From CAVRUD01 sp963724285 (GTDB lineage Bacteria; Chloroflexota; Chloroflexia; Thermomicrobiales; UBA6265): a stretch of 64,000 nucleotides of DNA. The notes beneath the pieces were generated by a model. That model was not told the DNA's origin, searched no databases, and saw only the letters and a list, made by a program, of their open reading frames with translations. Below, piece after piece: positions 9,472 to 19,775 of the stretch (the stretch's first letter is position 1; each line of letters starts with the position of its first letter). A program made the position numbers and the translations under genes. The stretch spans positions 193,903-257,902 of the forward strand of contig CAVRUD010000005.1 of assembly GCA_963724285.1 (NCBI GenBank), read 5' to 3'.

Positions 9472-10723
9472 TACCTCATCGGTTTCTCCGGCCGCCGACG
9501 GCCTGAACATTGGTGCACCCGCGATCGACGGTGTCTCCCCAGATCGGATAGTCGCACCAGGAAGCGCACAAGAGGTCGCCGACATCCTGGCCGAGGCAGC
9601 CGACCGCTCCCTGGCGGTCGCTCCGATCGGCGGCGGCACCGCTCTGGGGTTGGGCAACGTGCCGGAGCGCCTCGACCTGGCTGTCTCGACCGAGCGCCTC
9701 AGCGGCGTGATCGACTACGAGCCGATGGACCTCGTCCTCTCGGTCGGGGCCGGTGCCAAATTCAGCGACGTCCAGGCCATTCTGGCGGAGCACGGCCAGG
9801 GGATCCCGCTCGAAGCTCCGCTCGAGGCACATGCGACAATCGGCGGCCTCATTGCCACCGCGCTGGCCGGTCCGCGCCGGCTCGGGTCCGGAACGCTCCG
9901 CGATCTGCTCATTGGCATTTCGGTCGCCCATCCCAGCGGCACGGTGACCAAAGCCGGCGGGATGGTCGTCAAGAACGTAACCGGTTTCGACCTCACTCGG
10001 CTCTACCTGGGTTCGCTGGGAACACTCGGCGTCATCGTCTCGGCCAACTTCAAGGTGCTGCCCAGACCCCGATCGGAAGCAACACTCCTGCTCCATTCAC
10101 CGAGCATCCAAAGCGGGGCGGCTGCCGCATCCGCGATCCGCGCCTCGTCGCTCCAACCGGTCGCCCTTGAACTCACCCAGGTTGGAGCAGAATGGAGACT
10201 CGCCGTCCGCATCGAAGGCAGGGAGGGAACCGTTGCCGCCGCTGCCGGACGCATCCTCGACCTCGTCAATCTGGACCACGAGCGCCTGGACGATTCGGAG
10301 AGCGCTGCATGGTGGCGAGCCTACGTCGACGCTCAGGCGCCCGCTGTAAGCAATGGGCGTGAAGTCGTCATACGATGCGGCGTGCGGCCCCGCGCAACCG
10401 TCGAACTTCTCCGCAAAGCGCTGGACACCGTCGATGCCCGCTCGCTGGTCGCAACCTACGTCGCAGCTTCGCCAGGGCTGGGGTCGCTGGTGATGCGACT
10501 CGAGTCGTCGGAGACGATCAGCGGGAGCCGCCTGGCCGATCTGCAGAGCGATTTACTCGGAATCGCCGATACTGTGACGATCCTCGCGGCTAGTCCCGAG
10601 GCCAAGCGATCGATCGACGTTTGGGGCAGGCCACCCGAAACGCTCGACGTCATGCAAACCCTCAAGGACCAGTTCGATCCAGCCCACGTCCTCAACCCCG
10701 GCCGGTTCGCCGGGCGGATCTGA
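9461..10723 (+). CDS. glcE: Glycolate oxidase FAD-binding subunit GlcE
   Basis: A 420-aa partner flavoprotein of GlcD, required for activity. The FAD-binding half has APIGGGTALGLG, the segment ATIGGLIATALAGPRRLGSG, MVVKNVTGFDLTRLYLGSLG and LGVIVSANFKVLP. The ending DQFDPAHVLNPGRF is the family's usual C-terminus. The gene starts inside the 3' end of glcD and is followed after 45 bp by glcF, giving a three-subunit operon. Length is somewhat above the usual 350 aa because of an N-terminal extension of about 25 residues. Confidence 0.93.
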   Translation: MPSDTSSVSPAADGLNIGAPAIDGVSPDRIVAPGSAQEVADILAEAADRSLAVAPIGGGTALGLGNVPERLDLAVSTERLSGVIDYEPMDLVLSVGAGAKFSDVQAILAEHGQGIPLEAPLEAHATIGGLIATALAGPRRLGSGTLRDLLIGISVAHPSGTVTKAGGMVVKNVTGFDLTRLYLGSLGTLGVIVSANFKVLPRPRSEATLLLHSPSIQSGAAAASAIRASSLQPVALELTQVGAEWRLAVRIEGREGTVAAAAGRILDLVNLDHERLDDSESAAWWRAYVDAQAPAVSNGREVVIRCGVRPRATVELLRKALDTVDARSLVATYVAASPGLGSLVMRLESSETISGSRLADLQSDLLGIADTVTILAASPEAKRSIDVWGRPPETLDVMQTLKDQFDPAHVLNPGRFAGRI

Positions 10724-10768
10724 CACGTTCGGCGCTCATCGCGCCAAGCACGGAGACAAGGAAGACGC

Positions 10769-12201
10769 ATGGCGGTTGCCGAAGAGGCCGACCTCAAACG
10801 ACTGGCAGGATTCTCGGGTCCCGATCAACCCGACGATGATCTGCTCAGGGCATGTGTCCATTGCGGCATGTGTTTGCCGACTTGCCCAACCTACCGCCTG
10901 ACCGGCCAGGAAATGTCCTCGCCGCGGGGCCGGTTATGGCTGATGCGGGCGGTCGCCGACGGTCGCCTCGACCTGATGGACCCGATCTTCGACGAGCAGA
11001 TGTACCAGTGCCTCAACTGCCGCGCCTGCGAAGCGGTCTGCCCCTCCGGCGTCCAGTACGGCCCACTCGTGGAAGCATCGCGGGCGCAGCTCGAGCAGCA
11101 CCGTCCCCGGCCGGCCTGGCAGCGGGCCGCACGGGCCGTGGCGATGGGCTGGCTCTTTGGTGAGGCCGGCAGGCTGCGCTTTCTGGTTGGCGGTTTGCGC
11201 CTGTACCAGCGCACCGGCATGGAAGCGGCGGTCCGCGCCTCTGGCGTGCTCAAGCTCCTCCGGATGTCAGAACTTGAAGCAATGATGCCACCGGTTTCAT
11301 CAACGTCGTTGGTCCCCGGCAAGGAGCACTGGTCTCCTACGTCTCCCACCAAGGTGCGCGGTTGTTCAACGGCTGCGTGATGGGGACCGTGTTCGCCGAC
11401 ACCAACCGAGCCGCCGCCCGGGTTATGGCCCACAACGGTGCGTCGGTCGATCTGCCGGTCGGCCAGCAATGCTGCGGGGCGCTCCACGTCCACGCCGGCA
11501 TGATGGAGCAAGCACGATCACTCGCCCGGCGGAATATCGACGCGTTTGAAGCCTCCGGCGACGACCCGATCGTGATTACCGCCGCCGGGTGCGGGGCGGC
11601 CCTCAAGGAGTACGGGCACCTCCTCCATGAGGATCCCGAATACGCCGATCGAGCCGCCCGGTTCAGCGCCCGCGTCCGCGACGTCACCGAATATCTCGGT
11701 TCCGAGCCGATCACGCCGCCGACCCACCGGGTCGAGCGCACGGTGACCTACCAGGAACCCTGCCACCTCGTCCACGCCCAGCGGATCAGTGCTCAGCCGC
11801 GGGCACTGCTCGACGCGGTGCCGGGCCTCAATCTCATCGAGATGCGGGAGTCGTCCCTGTGCTGCGGCAGCGCCGGAATCTACAACATCATTCGGCGTCA
11901 GATGGCCAACGACCTCGGCGACCGCAAGGCGGCGAACGCCAAGGCAACCGGCGCTAGCCAGGTGATCACCGCCAATCCAGGCTGCGCGATGCAGCTACGG
12001 TCCTCACTCGGCCGGAATGGCAGCGACCAGACGGTGCGCCACATCGTCGAGATCCTCGACGAATCCTACGGCGGAGCCCAGGCTATGCCAGCGGCACCCA
12101 GCCGGCCGCCGACGGTACGGCCGCCGTTCGCCGCCCTTGTGTCGGCGACAGTCGTTGCGCTGGCGGTGGTCGGCTTGTTCAGTCGTCGGCGTCGCCGGTA
12201 G
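10769..12201 (+). CDS. glcF: Glycolate oxidase iron-sulfur subunit GlcF (frameshift; C-terminal membrane anchor)
   Basis: Electron-transfer subunit with two 4Fe-4S motifs: CVHCGMCLPTCP and CLNCRACEAVCPSG near residues 29 and 85. Two CCG (DUF224) domains follow: PVGQQCCGALHVHAG, TAAGCGAALKEYGH, QEPCHL and SSLCCGSAGIYN. A frame change lies between about 11290 and 11345; the next frame resumes at ARLFNGCVMGTVF. The C-terminus adds a hydrophobic segment (AALVSATVVALAVVGLF) ending in five arginines. This is unusual for GlcF and could tether the complex to the membrane. The 3' end overlaps the convergent sensor-kinase gene by 23 bp. Confidence 0.9.
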
Positions 12202-14156
12202 CCAGCGGAAAGGTTATCCGGGCAACGGTCCAGGTGTCGTTCGACTGAATCTGAAAAGATCCCGCGCAGGTCGGACGTCACCAGCCGGTGCGTAATCCGC
12301 ATGCCGAGGCCATTACTCTCGGCCGGCACAAAATTCGCTGGTACTCCATGGCCATCATTGGAGACCTCGATGGTGGCGATACCGTTGACTTGTTCAGCCC
12401 GGAACCGGATCGTTCCGCGTTCGCGCCCTTCGAAGCCGTGGCTGATCGCGTTCGATACCAGCTCGTTGATCAGCAACGCGAGAACGGTCGCCTGCCGCGA
12501 CTTCACGACCACGTCGCTTGGGGCGATGTCGAAGGTGACCGACAGCCCCGGAGGAATGAGCGTGCTGTGGGCGTCCTCAGCGACGTACCCGGCGATGACA
12601 TCGACGGTCGTACCGCTAAGCCGCTTTTCATCGCTGAGCAGGTCGTGGACGCCGGCAATCGCCTGGATCCGGCTGATCGCTTCCCGGACAGGCAGCGCCC
12701 AGGGCTCGTGCTCGGAATTGCGTACCTGGAGAGAGAGCAGCGCCGCCACGGTCTGGAGGTTGTTGCGCACCCGGTGGTGCATCTCTTGGAGCAGCGCGGA
12801 CGCGGTCTCGAGCCCGTGGCGGGCATCCTGATAGAGCTGGGCGTTCTCGATCGCGATCGATGCGGCATCGGAAAAAGCCTGGAGCAACCCCAGCTCGTCC
12901 TCGGTCAGCTGGACGTCGGAGCGAAGTCGCAAGCACAACGCTCCCAGCATCTCCCCACGGGAACGGAGGGGTAAACAAAAGACGGGGCTGGTACCATCCT
13001 CGTACAGGATGTCCCCGATGCGAGCGGCGCCGTGGCGCACGACGTCGCGGACAAGGGCGTCGCGCCCGGGTCCATCTGGCTCACGTACCGGCCCTACGTA
13101 GTACTCGGCGATTGGCGTCCAATCGTCGCCGCTTCCCGTCCGCTGACCAAACCGGAAGATCGCGGCCGCTTCGGCGTTGATCAGTTCGATCGCCTGCTCG
13201 GCGATCAGGCGCAACACGCCTTCCAGGTCGAGGGTCGAGACGAGCGTCCGCGACACCCGCTGGAGGGTGCCGAGCTCGGTGACCTTACGGCGAAGGCGAG
13301 CGTCGGTGCGGCTATAAAGACGGGCGTTTTCGATCGAGATGGCCAACTCACCGGCGACGGTCTGGAGGAAGGCAATCTCGTCGTCATCGACCGTTCTGCG
13401 GTCGATAGTGAGGATGTTCAGGACCCCTACTAACCTGTCCTCGTTGCCACCGCGGATGAGCATTGGTACGGAGACCTGTGACCCGTAGACATCGTCTCCG
13501 ATCGTGGAATGCAGGTGAAAGGCTTCGTGGGCATGGGCGTCCGGAGCGGCAATCAGGCGACGCTCCGAGGCGGCCCGGCCGGTGATGCCGACCCCGGACC
13601 GGATGGTGGTCGCTCCGATCGACGATGCGTTGAAGCCGACGGCCGCGCGTAGTGAGAGCGAATCCGTGGCGGGATCAAAGAGGAACACGGCACAGGCATC
13701 ACTGGCGGTCGTCTCGGCGACGACGCGAACGGTTGTGTCCAGCATCTCAGCCAGTTCAAGGTTCGCGGTCGCCGCCCGATTGACCCGATGGAGCGCGGCC
13801 AGGCGAGCGACCGGCGTCGGTTGCTCGAGCTCTCCCCGGTTTCCGGCCGGTTCGCGCTCGGCGTGGCCTCTGGCGACCGCCGCTAGCGCGATGCCCGCCG
13901 CGAGCATCGTCGTCGGGTCACTGGTGCTGCCCCCGACCCGCTCGAACAGCTCCTGAAGAGCGTCGGTTGCGACCGCCATCGTCTCTTCGAGGGAGCTCCC
14001 AGCGTTGGCGGAGCTACGCCCAAACTCATCGAACGCCTCCCGGAGATGCTGACCACTGGCGAACTGGCTCTCCGGGTTGCCGTTCGTTGGATACGATTCC
14101 CGGAGGCGATGTGCGAGATTGGAAGCGAGGGCGTGGATGGTCGCGGTGGTGGCCAT
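12179..14156 (-). CDS. Sensor histidine kinase with two GAF domains and a HisKA_2 core (frameshift)
   Basis: A soluble sensor of about 659 aa with no transmembrane segment. The helical N-terminus (about 100 residues) is followed by GAF 1 (LHRVNRAATANLELAEML through ISIENARLYSR), GAF 2 (VSRTLVSTLDLEGVLRLI through IENAQLYQD) and a HisKA_2 phosphoacceptor box EMHHRVRNNLQTVAALLSLQ. A Bergerat ATPase follows with LLINELVSNAISHGF and the G box NGLGMRITHRLV. A +1 slip in a TTTT run near 12262 hides the true end, which reads QIQSNDTWTVARITFPLA and stops at 12179. It lies 28 bp downstream of the S9 peptidase. No partner response regulator is adjacent. Confidence 0.87.
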
Positions 14157-14184
14157 GCGGGGAGCGTCTCCGATGCTCTAGGTC

Positions 14185-16265
14185 TTAAAGATGGCTGTCG
14201 AACCAGCCGATCAAGTGATGGAGCCGCGCCAATCGGCGGCTCGGTTTGCCCGTCCGGGAGAGGTTGTGATCCTCGTCGGGGATCCGGACCATTGCCACGT
14301 CCCGGCCCAGGATCTTCAGAAACGTGTAGAGCTGCTCGGCCTGCTCGATCGGGCAGCGCAGATCCTGCTCGTTGTGGATGATCAGCAGTCGGTGTCGTCA
14401 TCGACTGCACATAGGCTGATCGGCGAATACTTCATCAGGGTCTCGGCGTTCTCCCACGGGCGTGCCGCACCGAACTCGTATGTGCCGAAGTGAACGCCGA
14501 TGTCGCTGGTGCCGACCATCGAGTAGAAGTTTGCAACGCAGCGCTGCGTTACGGCCGCCTTGAACCGGTCGCGTATGCCCGATGATCCAGTTGGTCATGT
14601 AGCCGCCGTAGGAGCCGCCGGTCACGCCCATGCGGGCCTCATCGACGTAGCCTCGCTCGAGCACCGCATCGACCCCGCCCATCACATCGGGCATGTCGCT
14701 TTCGCCCCACCTGCCCCGGGTGCAGGTCGTGAAGTCCTCGCCGTACCCGGCGGAGCCGCGCGGATTGGTGAAAAGGACGACATAGCCCCGAGCTGCCATC
14801 AACTGCATCTCGTGGAAGATCGCCTTCCCGTACATCGCGTGCGGTCCGCCGTGAATCTGCACGATCAGCGGATACTTCACGCCCTCCGCAAATCGCGTAG
14901 GGCTTGAGAATCCAGCCTTGAATGTCCAGATCGCCCGCCTGCGACTTGAAGGTAAATTCTTCTGGCTCTGAAATGGCGACTTCGGCAAGCACGCCCGCGT
15001 TCTGGGCAGAGAGCTGGCGCTCGTTGCCGCCATCCCGATCGGACAGGAACAGCTCGAATGGGCTCGATCCCGTCCCCGAGACAAAGGCTAATCGCTCGCC
15101 ATCGCCGAGTTGGGTCACATTGATGATGCGGCGATTGCCCGTGGTGACTTGACTCGCGTTACCGTCCGCCACGGTAACCCGGAAGACATGCGTATTGCCC
15201 CGGTCGGAGGCGAGCACCAATACCTCAGAACCATCTTTGGACCAGAGCGGCCGCTGATCCGCGCCCTGGAACAGATCGCTCATTCCACTGTCGCCGAGCG
15301 ATCGGTCCCAGGAGGCGGTGTGGTTGGTCGGGGTTCCGCCGCCCGCCGGAACGGTCCACAGGTTCGCGTTCTTGGCGCCGCCCGCGTCCGGATCATCACC
15401 CCCGATGACCGCCAGCCGGGTGCCGTCCGGCGACCAGCTCGGCGAGTCGAAATCGTAGTTGCCGTCTGTGAGGCAACGGATCTCGCCACCGTGGGCCGGG
15501 ACCGTGTAAACCAGCGAGACGTTGATCTGGTCGCGATCGGGGTGACGATTGGCGACAAAGGCGATCGTGCGCCCATCCGGCGACCACGCGAGCTGGGCAT
15601 CGTCGGCATCGCCGAAGGTGAGTTGCTTTGCCTCGCCTCCATCGGCTGGCACCGTCCAGACGTGGGAGAACCGCTCGATATAGCCCCGACCGTCGAACCG
15701 GTAGCGGAGCTTGGTCAGAATCCGCTCATCGGCGACCTTCTTGTGGGCGGGGTCAGGGACGCCAGGCTCGCCGTCCGGCGACGTGCTGGAAAGGAAGGCG
15801 ATGGTGCGACCATCAGGGGACCACGAGGGCGCGCTCGCTCCGTGCTCGGTGGTGGTTAGCTGGCGGGCCTCACCACCCGCGACCCGGATCGTCCAGATCT
15901 GCGACTTCGGCTTCTCCGGCTCCTTGCTCGCGGGCTTAGAATCGGTCTTGGCTTCCGCCTCGTCTGGCTTCTCCGGCGCCGTACCGGGACGGTTGGAGAC
16001 GAAGGCGATCCTGTGATCCATCCGGCGACCACCGGGGGGCGGTGTCCCGGAAAGCCCCGCTGGTTAGTTGCACCGGCGCGCCGCCGTCCGTGGGAGCCAA
16101 CCAGATCGCGGCTTTGTAGTCGTCTGTTTTTTGATCGAGCCTCGTGACGACGTAGGCGACCGAAGACCCGTCCGGCGCTGGCTGGGGATCGCTCACGATC
16201 GAGAATGCAAAGAGATCCTCCGGCGTCATCGGGCGCCGAGCGTCCGTGGTTGGGTGTCCTGTCAC
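14185..16265 (-). CDS. S9 family prolyl oligopeptidase-type peptidase (about five frameshifts)
   Basis: Cytoplasmic acylaminoacyl/dipeptidyl-peptidase-like enzyme of about 690 aa. The N-terminal half is a WD40-like beta propeller with repeated SWSPDG(T/R) blades. The C-terminal alpha/beta hydrolase has YPLIVQIHGGPH and the nucleophile elbow GGSYGGYMTNW. The catalytic Asp is in HNEQDLRCP and the His in DEDHNLS. No signal peptide. GTG 16265 follows gaggaggaa. Single-base insertions occur near 16020, 14899, 14570, 14425 and 14395; joining frames restores a complete enzyme ending at 14185. The density of breaks is the highest in the window. I favour sequence error, but a true pseudogene cannot be excluded. 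Confidence 0.82.
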
Positions 16266-16387
16266 GAGCGTTCTTCCTCCTCGGTGATGTTCGCGGCCAG
16301 CGCGGCAGCTTACTGTGCACCAGGGTCACGCACAACCACCGGAAGGAGGGGGTTACTGAAGACGGATCCAGTGCGGCAGCGACTCTA

Positions 16388-17526
16388 AGCACGTCGCGGT
16401 CAATAGGTCGTATGATCTGTGGGGGAGGAGGGTCCCCGCCATGATCCGCGTCGAGTTGACCGGTGCCCAACGCGACGAGTTGCGTGCCCGTAGCCACGAA
16501 CGGGGCATCGCCCCGCGCACCCGCGACCGCCTGGAGATGATCCGCCTGGCCGACGCCGGCTGGACGATCCCCCGCATCGCCGTCCACCTCGGTGCCCACG
16601 AGCAGACGGTGCGCAAGTACGTCAAGGCGTTCCTGGCCGACGGCTTCGCCGCCCTGCCCGACCGCCCGCGTCCCGGGCGCCCGCCGACGGTGACCGAGGC
16701 GCACCTCCGACGCGCTGGAGGCCCTGCTCGATGCCGGGCGGGCGGACCTGGACGACGCCGCAACTGGCCGCCTGGTTGGACCGGGAACACGGGGTCCGGG
16801 TCCACCCCGACCACCTCAGCCGTCCTGCTGCACGGGCGCCGCCTCGGCTGGCAAGCGCACCGTGACGTCGGTGGCCCACAAGCGGCGCGACCCCGCTGGG
16901 TACGACGCCAAGGTCGCCGAACTGACGACGCTCAAAAAAAGGCCGAGGACGGCGTGATCGACCTCTTCTTCCTCGACCAGAGCGGGTTCGCCCCGACCCT
17001 GCCCACCGGCTACACCTGGGGGCGCCGCGGGCACCGCGTCGTCGTGCCCTACGAAGCGCCTCAAGGGCGGCGGGTCAACGTGGGCCGCGGCGCCTTCGCC
17101 CCCTACGATCCCAGCCGGGCCACGACTGCGCTTCGCCGACCCGGCGCAAAGCGGACGGCCCCTACGACGCGGCGGCCCACCTGGCCTTCGTCCGCCAGAT
17201 TCGCCGGGCTGCCGCCGGACCCGGCCCGCCCCGGCCGGCGCGACCGTCCGTGCGTCGTCGTGCTGGACAACTACTCGGTCCACCACAGCCGCGCCGTCAA
17301 GGACGGCATCCCAGCCCTGACGGACGCCGACGTCAACTTCTGCTACCTGCCGCCCTACAGCCCCGAACTCAACCCGATCGAACCCGTCTGGCGGCAGATC
17401 AAGTACCAGGACATCCCCGAGCGCAGCCACAAGACCGACACCGCCCTCCAACTCGCCGTCGAAGCCGCCCTGACCGACCGCGCCCGACGCCTCGTACAAT
17501 CGACGAACAAGTTACCTCGACGTGCT
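16388..17526 (+). mobile_element. IS630-family insertion sequence
   Basis: A 1139-bp element bounded by inverted ends AGCACGTCGcGGT (16388) and its complement ACCtCGACGTGCT (ending 17526), 12 of 13 matching. Both sides are flanked by TA (16386-16387 and 17527-17528), the expected IS630/Tc1 target duplication. It holds one transposase gene. It sits about 120 bp upstream of the S9 peptidase start and could have moved or removed that gene's promoter. Confidence 0.88.
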
Positions 17527-17529
17527 TAA
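16441..17529 (+). pseudogene. IS630-family transposase (internally frame-shifted)
   Basis: The N-terminus encodes a winged helix-turn-helix typical of IS630 (MIRVELTGAQRDELRARS, RDRLEMIRLADAGWTIPRIA, FAALPDRPRPGRPPTV). The DDE catalytic core is visible: first Asp in FLDQSGFAPTLPTGYTWGRRG, second in VVLDNYSVHHS, Glu in YSPELNPIEPVWRQIK. A long open frame exists, but residues from about 16703 to 16925 and 17085 to 17215 are out of frame. The expected sequence there appears in other frames. At least four compensating one-base changes are needed. It is inactive as read, unless these are sequence errors. Confidence 0.85.
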
Positions 17530-17692
17530 GTGCCTGTTACGAACTTGGAAGCAAGCCGCCGAAGGCTGCGGGGGCACAGGGCGTTGGAAGTCCGCAGGAT
17601 GAGGCGCTACCGATGCGCGGGCCTGGGCAGGGTTTGCCTGCTGCCGGCCGCCGGAGGGGCCGAGGTTCTCGATCGACGTTGTCTGGTCAGGC

Positions 17693-17940
17693 TCACGCAC
17701 CGCTCGCCGGAAGGGCGAAGCGCACAGCCGTAGCCGCCAGTCCGGCATGTGCGGCGGCGGATTGCCCGTCCTGCCCGCCGGTGACCGCGCCCATCGCGAG
17801 GTAGAACGGCGCGGCGTACTGGTCGCTCGCCGTCGCGACGGCGTGAGGCCAGAGTTGCTTGCCACGGCCGGTGCCGAACAGGTGCGGCTCCAAAATCAGG
17901 TAACGCAAGTCGACCTCCGGGGACCGCGGCGCAGGATTTA
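17693..17940 (-). pseudogene. Remnant of a GNAT acetyltransferase gene
   Basis: A minus-strand frame ending at 17693 encodes LILEPHLFGTGRGKQLWPHA followed by APFYLAMGAVTGGQ. This pattern matches the acetyl-CoA loop (Gx1-2GxG/A) and the FYxxMGA segment of GNAT acetyltransferases. No N-terminal half or start codon precedes it. The upstream end is cut by the MITE-like repeat at 17941. It is best read as a 3' fragment left by insertion activity. The stretch 17530-17692 shows nothing recognisable. Confidence 0.45.
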
Positions 17941-18010
17941 GATGCCTACTGAAACCATCCGAGCGCGCGTCGTTCTGCAGCCCTGGAAGGGCTTCGTCTG
18001 GCTTAGCCCT
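17941..18010. repeat. Partial MITE-like element
   Basis: After TTA (17938-17940) the sequence GATGCCTACTGAAACC resembles the IS5-type end GAGCGTCTATCAAAACC. Internally ctggaagggcttcgtc and ggctYagccc match the copy at 4680-4811. The right end is missing, replaced by the large fold-back palindrome starting at 18006. Confidence 0.5.
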
Positions 18011-18284
18011 GGGTTGATGGAGGTCGCGGAATTGATCGGTGGTTTTTAGGGGGCGGTGAACGGATGGGAAACGACGTCTCCCCTGCCGCCCGGGGCTCAC
18101 GGCCCGGGCTGAACCACAACAGCCTCTCCGAGGCTAGCCGATGCGTCGTCCGTTAGCCTCGGAAAGGCTGTAACTGTGAGCCCGGGCCAACCCTGGGCCA
18201 ACCCTGGGCCGTGAGCCCCGGGCGGCGGAGGAACTGCGCTCCAAAAACCACCGATCAATGCCGCAACCTCCATCAACCCAGGGC
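18006..18284. repeat. 279-bp fold-back palindrome (nested inverted repeats)
   Basis: Three nested inverted repeats share one centre near 18145. The outer arms 18006-18049 pair with 18241-18284 (ccctgggttgatggaggt, ttgatcggtggttttt). The middle arms around 18085-18110 pair with 18207-18227 (gccgcccggggctcacggcc). The inner arms 18119-18136 pair with 18154-18171 (agcctctccgaggcta). The whole could form a long hairpin or cruciform. No open frame fits a gene. It lies just outside the inverted end of the adjacent IS. A related core (gcccggggctcacggcc) recurs at 38449-38465. Confidence 0.8.
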
Positions 18285-18316
18285 CGTACGGCCGAGCGAG
18301 CGGTTCTGAAAGACAC

Positions 18317-19775
18317 TCTTAGCTCGACTTTGGCCATTCAGGCGGCGTAGCAGAGCAACCGCGTCAGACGGTCCATGACGGCGCGGGGGACTTTCACCGT
18401 GTCGGGGTCGGCGGCCGACGTGCAAAAAGCCTGGTGGGCCCACACCGTGCGGCGGACCACGGCCAGGGCGTCGGCGAACGTGGGGACTAGGTTTGCGATA
18501 CCACGCCGCGCCCGCGACCCGACCCGGTCCCGCCGCGCCGAGTCGGTGCGCGGCCAAGGGTCACCACCGAGAACAGCCCGAGCAGGGCGGGCGTCGTGCG
18601 CCGGATCGCCGGCTCGGACCACTGGCGTTGCGTCTCGATGCCGAGGTGACGGCGCCCTTCCTCGAAGGTCACCTCCACCTGCCACCGCTGGACGAACCAG
18701 CCCAGGATTTGCTCGGGGCTGGCCGTCGGGTCGGTGCAGAGCAGGGCCTGGGGGGCGAACGTCCCCGGGGATCGCGGATCAGCACCCAGCGCAGGGGCAC
18801 GGGCGGCAGGCCGCTGTGGTACCAGACCGCCGTGTCCGAGACGATCTCGACGCCGCGTTCCCCGCCCCATACCAGGCGGCGACGGTCACGCGGCGCCACG
18901 CCATTGCCGGGTCGGCGGCGACCGCCGCTAACGTCGGGAGGCGCGCGCCTTTCCGGCGGGGTCGACCGTTCTGGTGCGGTCGCCGCGGCGGGGCCGGTTC
19001 GTAGAGCGCCGCATCGAGGCGCAGCCGCGTGACGACGGTGACCGGGGTGGGCCAGGCGCGGCACGCGGCCAGGAACCCCAAGGCGGCGTAGGTGGCGTCG
19101 GCGACCGCGACGATCGGGCGATCGGGCCACCAGCGCCGCACCACGCGGAGCAGTTGCTCCGCCCAGTCGGTCAGGGCCTTGTGGCGCCGTCCGCGTTCCC
19201 GGTCATACCGTTCGGAGGGGGCCAGGGCCGTCAGGAACGGCAGCGCCCACACCCGGCGCGCCCACGGGATGGGCACCAGCAGCATCAGGCAGACCCAGCG
19301 CAGCCCGCTCGCCTTGACGAAGTGGGCGTGGCTGGAACGCACGGCGTCGCGGTAGATCCCCTTGGCCGCGATCTTGGCGCCACGGCGGCGCTCCACGGTC
19401 TCGTCGACGCCGATGACGAGCGGCCCGCTGGGGACGAACGTGGCGACGAGCAAGCCCAGCAGCGTGCGGCCGACGGCCAAGCCGGACCACTCGGCGCGGC
19501 TGAGCACCCGGTGGTAGCGCTCGAAGCGCTGGTCGTGCTCCAGCCCCATCGCCCGGAGCGCCGCGGCGACCGTCCGCCGGCCGGGCGCGAGGATGGCGCC
19601 CGCAACCAGGACCAGCGCGTGGCACCAGACGCGGCGGGAAAAGCATGGAGCGAACGGGGTGAGCAGATGTAGCATGGTAGGCGGTAGGGTCGGCATCGTC
19701 ATCCCTCCTGACAGAGCGATGGCGAGCCTACCCTACCGACCTCCTACCCTCCCAATTGGCCAAAGTCGAGCTTAG
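18317..19775 (-). mobile_element. IS4/IS701-like insertion sequence
   Basis: About 1.46 kb bounded by near-perfect 21-bp inverted ends: CTCTTAGCTCGACTTTGGCC (left) and the complement of CTCTAAGCTCGACTTTGGCC (right), differing at one position. It contains one minus-strand transposase gene. Its right end overlaps the left end of the IS5-type element beginning at 19775, so the two insertions are directly abutted or nested. No convincing target duplication was found. Confidence 0.8.
18338..19702 (-). pseudogene. IS4/IS701-like DDE transposase (three or more frameshifts)
   Basis: The N-terminal 300 residues are intact: FERYHRVLSRAEWSGLAVGR, then LVIGVDETVERRRGAKIAAK with the likely first catalytic Asp, and IVAVADATYAALGFLAACR with the second. 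The frame then changes near 18850, 18770 and 18550. Pieces read AVWYHSGLPPVPLRWVLIRD, then LGWFVQRWQVEVTFEEGRRH with the likely catalytic Glu, and finally AVMDRLTRLLCYAA with a stop at 18338. The catalytic assignments follow the DDE_5/IS701 pattern and are inferred. Non-functional as read. Confidence 0.75.
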
